Shown here: positions 1-8,650 of the stretch, piece after piece
How positions within the stretch are numbered: the stretch's first letter is position 1
Layout of the letters: each line of letters opens with the position of its first letter
Source of the DNA: JALGVA01 sp964617715
Lineage (GTDB): Bacteria > Armatimonadota > Zipacnadia > Zipacnadales > UBA5352
Length of the DNA stretch: 64,000 nucleotides
Direction of reading: 5' to 3'
Assembly (NCBI GenBank): GCA_964617715.1
Contig: CAZTZN010000003.1
Coordinates: 13,307 to 77,306 of the forward strand
Notes under the pieces: generated by a model
What the model was told of the DNA's origin: nothing
What the model saw: the letters and a program-made list of their open reading frames with translations, nothing else
The model's database searches: none
Translations under genes and position numbers: made by a program

Positions 1-204
1 GCCCATGAGCGGGATCTGTGCCGTTCATTCGCGGCTCCGCTGAGCACACCTGCGTCCCGTGGTCGCCGGCATGGGCAAGGACGCAGGCCGAACAGACTCT
101 GTCCTCTGCATGCAACACAACCGCCCCGCCGGACGGAGAGGGCTCCCGTCTCCTCGCCGCGAAATGTGCAATGTCGCTTGGAGCGTTGACGGGAGGCGAG
201 ACGG

Positions 205-753
205 ATGACCCGCGATGAGGCGCTGACGATTCTGCACGAGCACGTGGCGAACGAGAACCTGCGCAAGCACGCCTACGCGGTCGAGGCCGCCATGCGGGCC
301 TATGCGCGCAAGTTCGGCGAGGATGAGGACTACTGGGGCGTGGTGGGGCTGCTGCACGACTTCGACTGGGAGATCCACCCGACGCTCGAGGAGCACCCGC
401 AGAAGGGAGCGGAGATCCTGCGCGCGCGGGGCGCCGACGAGGCGCTGGTGCAGGACATCCTCGCCCACGCGCCGCACACCGGCGTGCCGCGCGACAGCCT
501 GCTGCGTAAGACGCTGTTCGCGGTCGATGAGCTGACCGGCTTCATCGTGGCCTGCGCGCTGGTGCGGCCGAACGGCATCGCGGACCTGAAGGCGAAGTCG
601 GTGCGCAAGAAGATGAAGGACAAGTCCTTTGCGGCGGCGGTCTCGCGCGATGACCTGCAGACCGGCGCGGCGGAGCTGGGCATCGACCTCTCCGAGCATA
701 TCCAGTTCGTGATCGATGCGATGAAGAGCATCCGCGAGGAACTCGGGCTGTAG
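205..753 (+). CDS. HD-domain hydrolase (HDIG/COG2316-like)
   Basis: Predicted cytoplasmic metal-dependent phosphohydrolase of 182 residues. The HD signature is visible: His22 in the first helix, the His51-Asp52 pair in 'GLLHDFDW', further histidines around residues 88-91 (AHAPHTG) and Asp108 in 'FAVDEL'. This spacing fits small HD proteins of the COG2316 'predicted hydrolase' type; the substrate is unknown. The ATG is preceded by GGGAGG at a normal distance, which fixes the start. No partner gene lies on the same strand within 300 bases, so it may be monocistronic. The family call is good; the function is inferred only from the fold. Confidence 0.85.
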   Translation: MTRDEALTILHEHVANENLRKHAYAVEAAMRAYARKFGEDEDYWGVVGLLHDFDWEIHPTLEEHPQKGAEILRARGADEALVQDILAHAPHTGVPRDSLLRKTLFAVDELTGFIVACALVRPNGIADLKAKSVRKKMKDKSFAAAVSRDDLQTGAAELGIDLSEHIQFVIDAMKSIREELGL

Positions 754-1064
754 GGAAGCATCATTCACGCCTGGGGACCGCGCTTGCGGCCTGACGCGGT
801 AGTCATGGCCGCCCGGAACGAGCCATCCCACACGCGGCGAGCAGTGCGCGTCGTATCCCCTGCCTCGACAGGCCACGGCATTCGCCGTGGCCGCCGGCGC
901 CGATCGGGACCACGTCCGTCGCGATGATGGTTCTCCTCTCGCGGACCTGTGCCGCGCCGGGGAAATACATGCGGCCCCGAACCATCCCGGGCAATAAGTC
1001 GTCTCAAAAAACCAGAGCTGTAACCGGCGGTGGTCGGGACACGCCGTAATCTGCGAGGTGCCCG
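754..1064. other. Intergenic region, 311 bases, no gene seen
   Basis: No reading frame here has both a plausible start and gene-like composition. The only structure I see is the perfect hairpin at 871-892, listed separately. I find no convincing -35/-10 pair for the esterase gene that follows. Confidence 0.6.
871..892. other. Perfect hairpin downstream of the HD gene
   Basis: GGCCACGGC (871-879) and GCCGTGGCC (884-892) form a 9-bp perfect stem with loop ATTC. It lies 118 bases after the HD-gene stop. There is no T-tract, so a terminator role is possible but not shown. Confidence 0.4.
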
Positions 1065-2030
1065 ATGTCCATAACTGCTGGGCGACAAATAGTGTCAGCG
1101 CTCAGCGTTTCCCTCATTTGCATCGCGGTCGCCTGCGCACAGCCGCCCGCACGCGAGCATAGCCCGCTCGGCAGTGCGCCCCATTGGACCACCGGCGCCG
1201 TGCGGGCACCGGGCGTGCAGTACCGCACCTTCGACAGTGTGGCCGCCGGCTGCCTCGTCAGCTACCACGTCTACCTCCCCGATGAGTATGGCACCGAACC
1301 GGAGCGCCGCTTCCCGGTGCTCTACTGGCTGCATGGCTCACTTGGGGGCCTGCGAGGCATCGCCCCGCTCGCAGCGCACTTCGGGGACGCCATGCGCGCG
1401 GGGCTGATCCCGCCGATGATCGTGGTCTTCCCCAACGGGCTTCGGCTCAGCCTGTGGGTGGACTCGAAGGACGGTTCGGTGCCGATGGAAACGGTGGTCG
1501 TGAAGGAGTTGCTGCCGGATGTGGATGCAAACCTCCGCACTATCCCCACACGCGAGGGCCGGATCGTCGAGGGCTTCAGCATGGGCGGATACGGGGCGGC
1601 GCGCTTTGGGCTGAAGTACCACGACCTCTTCGGCGCAGTCTCGGTGCTCTCCGGCGGGCCGTTGCAGCAGGAGTTCACCCATGGGCCGCGCTTGTCCGAA
1701 ATGCGCCGGAAGATGGTCCTGCAGGCGGTCTTCGGTGGCGACTACGCGTACTTCCGTGCACTCAGCCCGTGGGTATTGGCCGAAGAGAATGCAGACGCGG
1801 TCCGGCAGACCATGCGCATGCGCCTGGTGATCGGCGAACTCGACGAGATGCTGGCGGTCACGCGTGAGTTCCACGCGCACCTGGCAGAACTCGGAATTCC
1901 TCACAGCTTCACGGTGCTGCCCGGCATCGGTCATGATTCGCGCGCGGTGCTGCTCGGCCTCGGCGACGCAGGCTGGGCGTTCTACCGTGAGGCCCTCGCC
2001 CCCCTTAGTGACGCTGTCCCCGCCGACTGA
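1065..2030 (+). CDS. Exported esterase, alpha/beta hydrolase (esterase D-like)
   Basis: 321-residue serine hydrolase of the putative esterase family (PF00756-like). The nucleophile elbow is GFSMGG with Ser172; Asp260 in 'GELDEM' and His290 in 'GIGHDS' complete a plausible triad. The N-terminus is a signal peptide ending around 'AVACAQP', with an ACA signal-peptidase-I site at residues 23-25. The cysteine could suggest a lipoprotein, but the lipobox is poor. GAGGTG lies just before the ATG. Members act on acyl esters such as acetylated or feruloylated glycans, which would fit the glycan-related genes downstream, but the substrate is not shown. It converges on the oxidoreductase gene at 2079. 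Confidence 0.85.
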   Translation: MSITAGRQIVSALSVSLICIAVACAQPPAREHSPLGSAPHWTTGAVRAPGVQYRTFDSVAAGCLVSYHVYLPDEYGTEPERRFPVLYWLHGSLGGLRGIAPLAAHFGDAMRAGLIPPMIVVFPNGLRLSLWVDSKDGSVPMETVVVKELLPDVDANLRTIPTREGRIVEGFSMGGYGAARFGLKYHDLFGAVSVLSGGPLQQEFTHGPRLSEMRRKMVLQAVFGGDYAYFRALSPWVLAEENADAVRQTMRMRLVIGELDEMLAVTREFHAHLAELGIPHSFTVLPGIGHDSRAVLLGLGDAGWAFYREALAPLSDAVPAD

Positions 2031-2051
2031 GGTTGTAATCCAGGGGGAGCG

Positions 2052-2066
2052 GCGCGACCATCGCGC
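2052..2066. other. Short inverted repeat between convergent genes
   Basis: GCGCGA CCA TCGCGC forms a 6-bp stem with a 3-nt loop in the 48-base gap between two converging genes. It could help end transcripts from either side, but it has no T-tract. Confidence 0.25.
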
Positions 2067-2078
2067 GAGCCGGCGCGA

Positions 2079-3116
2079 TCAGAACAGCGGCACGTCCAGC
2101 CGCACACCGCCCTGCCTGGCGGACTCGTGAGCCAGCACGCCGGGCAGGCAGAAGTCCATCGAGCGCGCCTCGTCGAACGGTGGCGCGGTGTCATCGACCA
2201 CGCTGTGCACGAACTCGTCCACCATCACCTGCAGGTGGTCGCGACCGTCCTCGCGCTCGTGCCACGGCATGGGCCAGTCGCGCCACCCCGGCTGGTCGTC
2301 GGTCGAGATCAGCACGCGCAGCGCCTCGGGCGTGCGGTAGTCGGTGTTGATGACGCGGATCGAGCCCTCGGTGCCGTACAGTGCCGCGCACCAGATGAAC
2401 GGGTGGCTGAGCATGAAGCCGTTCGTGAGGCTGATGGTGCGCCCTCCCTCGGTCTCGAGGATGGCGGTCTCGAGCGGGAAGACCTCGACGCCCGCGACCT
2501 CCTGCCGCCCGCCCACGATCCCGGTGGCGTTGATGCAGCGGTCGCCCATGAGCTGCAGCAGCGGGCCGAGGGTGTGCGAGGAGTACGCCAGCGGCGGCAG
2601 GTCGGTGAAGCGCCACGACCGCGTGTGCTGCTCCTCCGCCGCCGAGAGCGGGCGCACCGGCCGGCAGTCGTGCGTGTACTCGGCCATCCCGCCGATGATC
2701 TCGCCGAGCATGCCGTCCTCGACGACCTGCGCCAGCCGCCCGCACCAGCCCATGTAGATGTAGTCCTCTGCCAGCATGTACTTCAGGCCGCGCTCGCGCA
2801 CCAGCGCGACGATGTCCCGCGCCTGCTCGGCGGAGTAGACGTTGGGCGTCTCGACCAGCACATGCGCGCCCGCCCGCAGCGCAGCCAGCGACTGCGGCGC
2901 ATGCGCCGGCCCGGGGGTGACGATTGCGACCAGGTCGGGCTTCACGGCGTCGAGCATCTGGTCGAAGTCCGCGAAGCCCGCGAAGTCCGAGTGCTCCTCC
3001 AGCTTCTCCGGGCGAGCGTCGCAGACCGCGACCACCTCGCAGTGCTCGTTCTCCTGCAGGAGTTTGACGAAGGTCGAACCACGGTTGAGCCCGGCGACTA
3101 CGCAGCGCAGCATCAT
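2079..3116 (-). CDS. Gfo/Idh/MocA family oxidoreductase-like protein
   Basis: 345 residues. The Rossmann N-terminus begins at once (MMLRCVVAGLNRG, then VVAVCDARPEKL), followed by 'VAIVTPGPAHAP' and 'AGAHVLVETPN'. The C-terminal half is the usual alpha/beta dimerisation domain. These enzymes oxidise or reduce sugars and inositols with NAD(P). Here the family's EKP motif reads ETP, so the lysine normally found in the active site is missing; activity may differ. The ATG at 3116 was chosen because GAGAAGGTG precedes it and the Rossmann fold starts there; longer in-frame starts add a non-conserved extension. It is the last gene of the minus-strand catabolic block. Confidence 0.85.
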   Translation of the reverse strand: MMLRCVVAGLNRGSTFVKLLQENEHCEVVAVCDARPEKLEEHSDFAGFADFDQMLDAVKPDLVAIVTPGPAHAPQSLAALRAGAHVLVETPNVYSAEQARDIVALVRERGLKYMLAEDYIYMGWCGRLAQVVEDGMLGEIIGGMAEYTHDCRPVRPLSAAEEQHTRSWRFTDLPPLAYSSHTLGPLLQLMGDRCINATGIVGGRQEVAGVEVFPLETAILETEGGRTISLTNGFMLSHPFIWCAALYGTEGSIRVINTDYRTPEALRVLISTDDQPGWRDWPMPWHEREDGRDHLQVMVDEFVHSVVDDTAPPFDEARSMDFCLPGVLAHESARQGGVRLDVPLF

Positions 3117-3316
3117 GTCGATCACCTTCTCGGACGAGATCAGCGCTCGTGGCCATCCTGCGGGGGCCAGGCTACCACGCGGCCCGCCTTTGCCGTCAGC
3201 CCTTCCGCCCGAATACGTTGCGCACGACTCACCGCATGGCGCCCTCGGGCGCCCGGTGGCGCAGGTGCGCGCCACCACCTCCGTCGGCGCGGCGCGCGGC
3301 GCTTACCGGCCCCACG

Positions 3317-6004
3317 TTACTCCAGGATCAGCCAGCCGCGCGATTGCAGGTCCCAGTTTGAGCTTGAGGTCGGGAACCAGTTTGAGATCTCCAGGTACTC
3401 ACGGTTGCCGATGACGTTGCGCACGAAGTTCATCTTCAGCAGCGTGGTCCCTGACGCATCCACGCCGATCTCGGCCAGCGGCACCGAGAACTCCAGCGTC
3501 CAGCCCTCGCCGGGCCGGTGCTGCGCGGCCGCCACGATGTCGGCGTTCCAGGTTGCGTCCTTGTGCAGCGCGTCGTAGATGTTCGGCGTCTCCTCGCAGT
3601 TCAGGATAACCTGGAAGAAGTCGTCCGGGTCGGTGGCATCGGGCGAGTTGAGCAGCAGCTCCACTGAGTCGTCGCTCCACACGCGGCCATCACGGCCGGT
3701 GGAGGAGACGTAGAACTCCTCCTTGGTCTGCCCGCACCAGGCGGCGACGTAGAGCCGCCGGCCGTCGTGCACCATGCGGAACCAGGTGTCGAACTGGGCC
3801 GGGCTGCCCTTCTGCAGCACGAAGAAGCCGGTGTAGCTCGGCACCGTCTCACCGCCGACGCTCTGCCAGACCGCGTCGCTGAGGTCGCCGTCGATGGTCG
3901 GGGGCGCGTCGGTGCGCCGGGCCATGGCCACCCGCCCGGCCGAGAACGCGACCTCATCAAGCAGCGACTTCTCGCCCGGCGAGAGTTCACGTCCGCCCAG
4001 GGCCTCGCGGGCAACGCTGGTGAGGAGCCCCTGGACGGCCTCGGGCGTCAGCGTGCCCGCGTCCCGCGCGCGCCGCATGGCCTCGTTCGAGAGCGTACCG
4101 GCGAGCAGCGCCTTGGCCTCGGTGTAGGCGCCATGCACCCGCTCTACCGGCTCGGTGACCTGCCACGGCTTGATGTCGCGCCACTGCATGTACAGGTCGA
4201 GGTCCCAGCGCGGTCCGGTCACGCTGGCCAGTGCCGCCAGCGCCTCACCGATGGTCGCCACACTGTCCGCCCTGGGCAGGGCCTCCCGCGCGGCGTGGTA
4301 GCGGCCCGAGAGGATGCGCGTGACGCCGAGGCTGTCGGAGAAATAGCGCACGCGGCGCCGGGTGTCGTCGGTCTTCGCCGCCGCGAGCGCCTCGTCGAGG
4401 ATCGCCTGCGCCTGTTCGATCTGCTCGGGCGGCCACTCGAGGAACTGCTCCGGGTCCCGGAAGAACCACCACCGCGGCTTGCCGGTCTCAGGGTCGATCA
4501 CGGTTGCGCCGCGCCGGCCGACCTCCTCGCACATGTCCATATACCGGCGCATGGGCTCGGCGGCCTCGGCGAACATGCCGGTGGCGAAGTCATCGAGCAG
4601 CGCCTCGGTGTCGCGCTGCGGGTCCCAGAGCAGCTTGGTGAAGATCCAGACTTTCCAGCCGTCGAGGCCCCAGTTGGGGTAGACTTCGCTGTAGCAGGCG
4701 CGCGCACCGTTGGCGTAGGCATGGCGCAGCGCGCTGGCCAGGTAGTCCGTGTGCGCCTCCGGGATGGAGAAGCCGGCGCCGAAGTACCACTCGTAGATGC
4801 CCATCTGTCGGGCAATGCGTCCCCATTGCTCGATGTTGGCGTTGCGTTCAGCCAGGGCTTCGGGGTCGCGGTAGACCGCGGGCAGGCTGACGTAGAAGGG
4901 CATGATGTTGGGCTCAATGGTCATGCCCTCATAGGGCGACTTCGAGTACGAGTAGGCCAGCGTGCCAATGATCCGGTCCGGGTGCGTCTGGGCGACTTCC
5001 CGGGCGATGCGGTTGGCGAACTGCCAGAACAGCCGCGAGCGGTTCTCCTCCCCGGGCACGCCCACGTTCTCCGACAGTGCCAGGCAGCTCGGGCAGTTGC
5101 AGTAGCCGCCGCCATCATTGGGCGCGATGGAGACCGAGTTGAGCTGCGGGTCGGCGTCGAACTGGGCGCGGATGTTGGCGACGATCTGCGCGATGGCCCC
5201 CTCGCTGGTCATGCATGGCTGCCAGCCCGACGAGGAGTTCTTCGTCGGCGGCCGACGCTCACCGTCGATGAGCGGGAACCAGTCGGGGTGCTCGGCGCCG
5301 TAGACCTCCGGGTTGAGCAGCCGGTACAGGTTGTGATGGAAGGCGAAGCGGGGGCGCAGCAGGTTGGCGTTCGCCCACGCGACCCAGATCGGCTGGCCGA
5401 AGCGGTCGGGGATGTTGGCCGGCTGCATGCCCGAGAACCAGCGCATGAGGAACGCGGGCTCCTGCACATCGTCGAGGGCGTCGAACACCAGGCGCTCATG
5501 GCGCGGCACCACCGTGCCGATCTCGCCCGGCAGATACCAGCGCACCCCGCAGTGGTCCTCGAGGAAGCGGTAGACCGCGAATTCGCTGGCCCACGGGGTG
5601 TGGCCCGCGAGCACCAGGTCGCCGTCCATGCCGCGAATAATGAAGCCGTCCTGGTCGAGGGCGTCGATCTCGGCGCCGAAGCGCTCGGCGACGGCGGCGG
5701 TCTTGCCGATGTGCACGAGCGGGCCCTCGGGCGGCGGGGCGGCCACTCGGCCGAAGGCGCCGGTCGCGAGGTCGAGGCGATCGACGCTGTCCGAGCCCTC
5801 CGAGCGGATGTCCAGCACGCGGGCGGTCATCTCCGCCACGTAGACCGCGAGCTGCCGCGCGGCCATGCCCGAGCCCCCCGCACCGCTTTCGGCGACCAGT
5901 ATCTCGGCCCTGGCGCCGTCATCAACCACGACCGCCGAGGTGTCCTGCGCCCATGTCGGGGCGAGGAGCGCAAGTGCGACCGGCACGAATGCGAAATGCT
6001 TCAT
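3317..6004 (-). CDS. Exported DUF4838 protein with C-terminal carbohydrate-binding-like domain
   Basis: 895 residues with a clear signal peptide (MKHFAFVPVALALLAPTWAQ). Residues about 25-160 resemble the alpha-glucuronidase N-terminal domain (ladder of 'GDLVLAGHTPWASEFAVYRF'). Residues about 170-620 match the DUF4838 barrel, including 'SIAPNDGGGYCNCPSC' with a CxC-x2-C cluster. Residues about 700-895 look like a CBM9/DOMON-type sandwich beginning 'PPTIDGDLSDAVW'. DUF4838 proteins are found in polysaccharide-degrading bacteria, and a role in glycan hydrolysis outside the membrane is inferred; no activity can be read from sequence. GGGAGGG precedes the ATG. It lies 30 bases downstream of the amidohydrolase gene and is probably co-transcribed. 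Confidence 0.85.
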   Translation of the reverse strand: MKHFAFVPVALALLAPTWAQDTSAVVVDDGARAEILVAESGAGGSGMAARQLAVYVAEMTARVLDIRSEGSDSVDRLDLATGAFGRVAAPPPEGPLVHIGKTAAVAERFGAEIDALDQDGFIIRGMDGDLVLAGHTPWASEFAVYRFLEDHCGVRWYLPGEIGTVVPRHERLVFDALDDVQEPAFLMRWFSGMQPANIPDRFGQPIWVAWANANLLRPRFAFHHNLYRLLNPEVYGAEHPDWFPLIDGERRPPTKNSSSGWQPCMTSEGAIAQIVANIRAQFDADPQLNSVSIAPNDGGGYCNCPSCLALSENVGVPGEENRSRLFWQFANRIAREVAQTHPDRIIGTLAYSYSKSPYEGMTIEPNIMPFYVSLPAVYRDPEALAERNANIEQWGRIARQMGIYEWYFGAGFSIPEAHTDYLASALRHAYANGARACYSEVYPNWGLDGWKVWIFTKLLWDPQRDTEALLDDFATGMFAEAAEPMRRYMDMCEEVGRRGATVIDPETGKPRWWFFRDPEQFLEWPPEQIEQAQAILDEALAAAKTDDTRRRVRYFSDSLGVTRILSGRYHAAREALPRADSVATIGEALAALASVTGPRWDLDLYMQWRDIKPWQVTEPVERVHGAYTEAKALLAGTLSNEAMRRARDAGTLTPEAVQGLLTSVAREALGGRELSPGEKSLLDEVAFSAGRVAMARRTDAPPTIDGDLSDAVWQSVGGETVPSYTGFFVLQKGSPAQFDTWFRMVHDGRRLYVAAWCGQTKEEFYVSSTGRDGRVWSDDSVELLLNSPDATDPDDFFQVILNCEETPNIYDALHKDATWNADIVAAAQHRPGEGWTLEFSVPLAEIGVDASGTTLLKMNFVRNVIGNREYLEISNWFPTSSSNWDLQSRGWLILE

Positions 6005-6034
6005 GGCGGGGCCCTCCCGGCGTTGTGGGGCGTG

Positions 6035-6937
6035 TCAGTCGTCCAGCTCGAGCAGTTTGATCGCGTTCTCGCGCGCGACCTTGTTGAAGACGGTCTCGCT
6101 GATCTTGCCCGAGTCGCGCCACTCGATCAGCAGGTCGCTCATGGGCAGTGGCTGGTGCGGGCTGCACAGGTCGGTGCCATACAGCAGCCGGTCCTGGAAC
6201 TCGGTCACGAACTTGGGCCCGTAGTCGGGATCGCGCGCCAGGGCATTGTGCGGCGTCGCGTCCGAGAGGTCGCCGTAGAGGTTCGGGTAGCGGCGCATGA
6301 GCTTGGGCACCACGCCCTCCTCGCGGATCGGCCCGGTGGGGAGGATGCCGATCTGGTGGCCGCGCGGGCCGAAGATGATGGCGCGCTCACCGGGCGTCTC
6401 CAGCCTGGCGATCTCGGACCAGAACGTTGGCCCGTGGCCGAGGATGATCAGCTTGGGGAAGCCCTGCAGCGTGTGCTCGAGTTGTGGCAGGCCCGGGTCA
6501 TCGTAGAGGCCGAAGTCGCCGCCCACCTGGTCGGAGCCGTCGAAGGTCACCGGCAGGCCGACGTCCTCGGCATGGCGGAAGAGGTTCTGCACGAGCGGGT
6601 GCATCATGGGCAGGTTACACATCACCTCGCCAAGGCCCTTGCAGCCGGCGTCCTTGTAGTGCGCCAGCACCTTGCCCAGCGGGGCGTTGGGGGAGTTGGT
6701 CAGCAGCCGGGGGTCGATGTTGCACCACGGGATGAGGCGGTCCGGGTACTGCTCGGCCATCTCGAGGATATCCTCGTTGGCCTGGGGGAAGTAGACCTCG
6801 GGGCTGACGATCGGCAGGATGCAGCCGCGCTCGATGCCCTCGGCGTCATAGCGCTCGATCAGCTCGTCAGGCGTGCAGAAGTCGCACAGCGCGGGCGGCT
6901 TGATGCGATAGGCGTGGCAGTGGATGTCGATGAACAT
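6035..6937 (-). CDS. Amidohydrolase family protein (TIM-barrel metal hydrolase)
   Basis: 300 residues. The metal-binding HxH sits at the very N-terminus (FIDIHCHAY), a barrel histidine at 'GHGPTFWS', and the conserved aspartate in 'LYGTDLCSP'. This is the Amidohydro_2 (PF04909) pattern, whose members hydrolyse or decarboxylate ring or lactone substrates. The start at 6937 is supported by GAGAGGAG seven bases upstream; a start at 6967 would put extra residues before the barrel strand. It sits between the ceramidase-like and DUF4838 genes. A similar enzyme is found at 49602. Substrate unknown. Confidence 0.85.
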   Translation of the reverse strand: MFIDIHCHAYRIKPPALCDFCTPDELIERYDAEGIERGCILPIVSPEVYFPQANEDILEMAEQYPDRLIPWCNIDPRLLTNSPNAPLGKVLAHYKDAGCKGLGEVMCNLPMMHPLVQNLFRHAEDVGLPVTFDGSDQVGGDFGLYDDPGLPQLEHTLQGFPKLIILGHGPTFWSEIARLETPGERAIIFGPRGHQIGILPTGPIREEGVVPKLMRRYPNLYGDLSDATPHNALARDPDYGPKFVTEFQDRLLYGTDLCSPHQPLPMSDLLIEWRDSGKISETVFNKVARENAIKLLELDD

Positions 6938-7071
6938 GGCGGTGCTCCTCTCGTTTGACCTCGCCACCTCCGGCCGCCTTCCGGCGGCCGGCTCCTGCCT
7001 CTGTCCCTGGTCAGCTCAAGCCCGGCCTCCCGGAGTTCGCGTGCGCCCTGCGGGCGCGGCGGCCGCTTCAG

Positions 7072-7090
7072 GAGGATGCTGCGCATCCTC
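7072..7090 (-). other. Hairpin downstream of the ceramidase-like gene
   Basis: GAGGATGC, loop TGC, GCATCCTC: an 8-bp stem about 40 bases after the stop codon of the minus-strand gene. Smaller GC hairpins flank it at about 6974-6989 and 7044-7058. None has a T-tract, so termination or mRNA 3' protection is only inferred. Confidence 0.35.
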
Positions 7091-7129
7091 ACGGCAACGA
7101 CATCATGCACTCGCCGGGGAAGGCGCCGT

Positions 7130-8614
7130 TTAGAGCTGCGACAGCACCTCCGCCGCCGTCTGCTCATAGAGCTGCTGCCATTCAGGGGCGAGCAGGCACT
7201 CGGTTACCTCGTAGCCCCCCATCGCGTACTCGCTCGCGGGCGCGCCGTAGTGCACGTAGCCGTTCGAGAACGCGGCCATGAAGGTATAGCGGTGGGGCGA
7301 GGCGCGCTTGACGTTGAGGCCCACCTGAGTGAGCACTTCGGCGGGCGACGTGATCAGCACACACTCGCCGATGCGGATGCCCTGCACCTCGGCCTCGATG
7401 GTGTCCTCACCGGACTCATCGTTAAGCGCCTTGTGGTGCCGGAGCGTGCTGATATTGCTCTGGATGCGCGCGATCCGTTCCATGGCGCGTATGTTGTGCA
7501 GGTACTTGGCGATGTTTTTGCGGTTAAGCTCGTCAAGTGCGGTCATCTCGTTACTGCCCCGTGCCTCTGCCTGCATGTAGCGGTATGAGTAGTCCGCCGG
7601 CCACTGCGGGTTCAGGGAGTACTGCAGATACAGTGGGAGGAACGACCGGAAGTTGAGCGCCATGCCGGCCATCGAGTTCAGCAGTTCCTCGCGCTCCTGC
7701 TCCAGCTCGGCGATGCGCTCGGGGATGTCGGTCCTGCGCGGCAGGCGGATGGTCTTCGAGACGACCTTGAGCCGCGTGTCCACGCCGGTCTGGATATCCG
7801 CCAGCGCCTTGATCGTGCTGTGGCCGAGCATCATCCCCAGCGGCTGCGAGTCGCGCGGCTGCCAGAAGGCCTTGTAGAGCACTTCGGTCATGTCGCCCCC
7901 GGCGCCCTGCAGGAACAGGGCCATCGCGCCCTCGCCCAGGCAATCCTCGATGAGTTCGGAGGCGAAGCCCGGGAAGTTGGCGGTCACCGGTCCACCGGGC
8001 ATGCCGATGAGCGGGTGGCAGGCGTAGTTGTAGACCACCGCCAGCGGTCGCCCGTCCATGCGATCAACGCGCAGGATGCCGATCTCGGGGTCCACGGGCC
8101 CCAGGCCCGCGACCTCCTCGTCGGGCGGGCAGGGGTTGGCCTGGCGAATCGTCCAGCCTTTCCCGTCCTTGAGCCGCAGTGTGCGGTTGATGACGAAGCG
8201 GTCCTCGTGGCCCACGCCCACGCCGATGCGCACCTCGACCATGTCCTCCATCGCCCGGCGGACGGCGTCGAAGGTCCGATCGACCTGCTCGGCGTCGTCC
8301 CCCAGCATGCGACGCGGCGGATGGGTGTGCGAGGCGTTTACCAGCACGTTGCCGCCGGGAATGCCCAGCTCCTCCTCGATGCGCGCGCGCAACTGCGGCA
8401 GGAAGTCATCGCCGACATCGAAGATCATGCCGATGGCGACCACGTCCATGGCGATGATGGCCACCTGCGTCTCGCTGTTGTCCAGCACCAGCGCCTTGGC
8501 ATAGAGCGGGTCGTGGACCGGGACGCTCTCATCGCTGGTGGTGATGTCGCTCTTTGCCACCCCGGCGCGCAGCGAGCCGCGCCCGTTGTTGTGCACTGTC
8601 GGTTCGTCGCTCAT
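7130..8614 (-). CDS. Neutral/alkaline ceramidase-like protein
   Basis: 494 residues resembling the N-terminal catalytic domain of neutral ceramidases (PF04734): 'RAGVAKSDITTSD' at the start, then 'ALVLDN' and 'IAMDVVAIG', metal-ligand motifs 'NASHTHPPRRM' and 'NYACHPLIG', and 'DPEIGILRVD'. True neutral ceramidases have a signal peptide and about 650-750 residues with an Ig-like C-terminal domain. This protein lacks a visible signal peptide and is shorter, so it is probably one of the many cytoplasmic relatives in environmental bacteria with an unknown amide or ester substrate. AGGAGG precedes the ATG. It lies between the amidohydrolase and UroD-like genes on the same strand. Confidence 0.75.
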   Translation of the reverse strand: MSDEPTVHNNGRGSLRAGVAKSDITTSDESVPVHDPLYAKALVLDNSETQVAIIAMDVVAIGMIFDVGDDFLPQLRARIEEELGIPGGNVLVNASHTHPPRRMLGDDAEQVDRTFDAVRRAMEDMVEVRIGVGVGHEDRFVINRTLRLKDGKGWTIRQANPCPPDEEVAGLGPVDPEIGILRVDRMDGRPLAVVYNYACHPLIGMPGGPVTANFPGFASELIEDCLGEGAMALFLQGAGGDMTEVLYKAFWQPRDSQPLGMMLGHSTIKALADIQTGVDTRLKVVSKTIRLPRRTDIPERIAELEQEREELLNSMAGMALNFRSFLPLYLQYSLNPQWPADYSYRYMQAEARGSNEMTALDELNRKNIAKYLHNIRAMERIARIQSNISTLRHHKALNDESGEDTIEAEVQGIRIGECVLITSPAEVLTQVGLNVKRASPHRYTFMAAFSNGYVHYGAPASEYAMGGYEVTECLLAPEWQQLYEQTAAEVLSQL

Positions 8615-8650
8615 GACGTCCTCCTGTATGCCGACGACTTTCGCTCCAGG

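Noticed and set aside
3767..6958. 1063-codon open frame on the plus strand
   Set aside because: It lies opposite the DUF4838 and amidohydrolase genes, has no domain match and is Arg/Val/His-rich, as expected of an antisense shadow in high-GC DNA.
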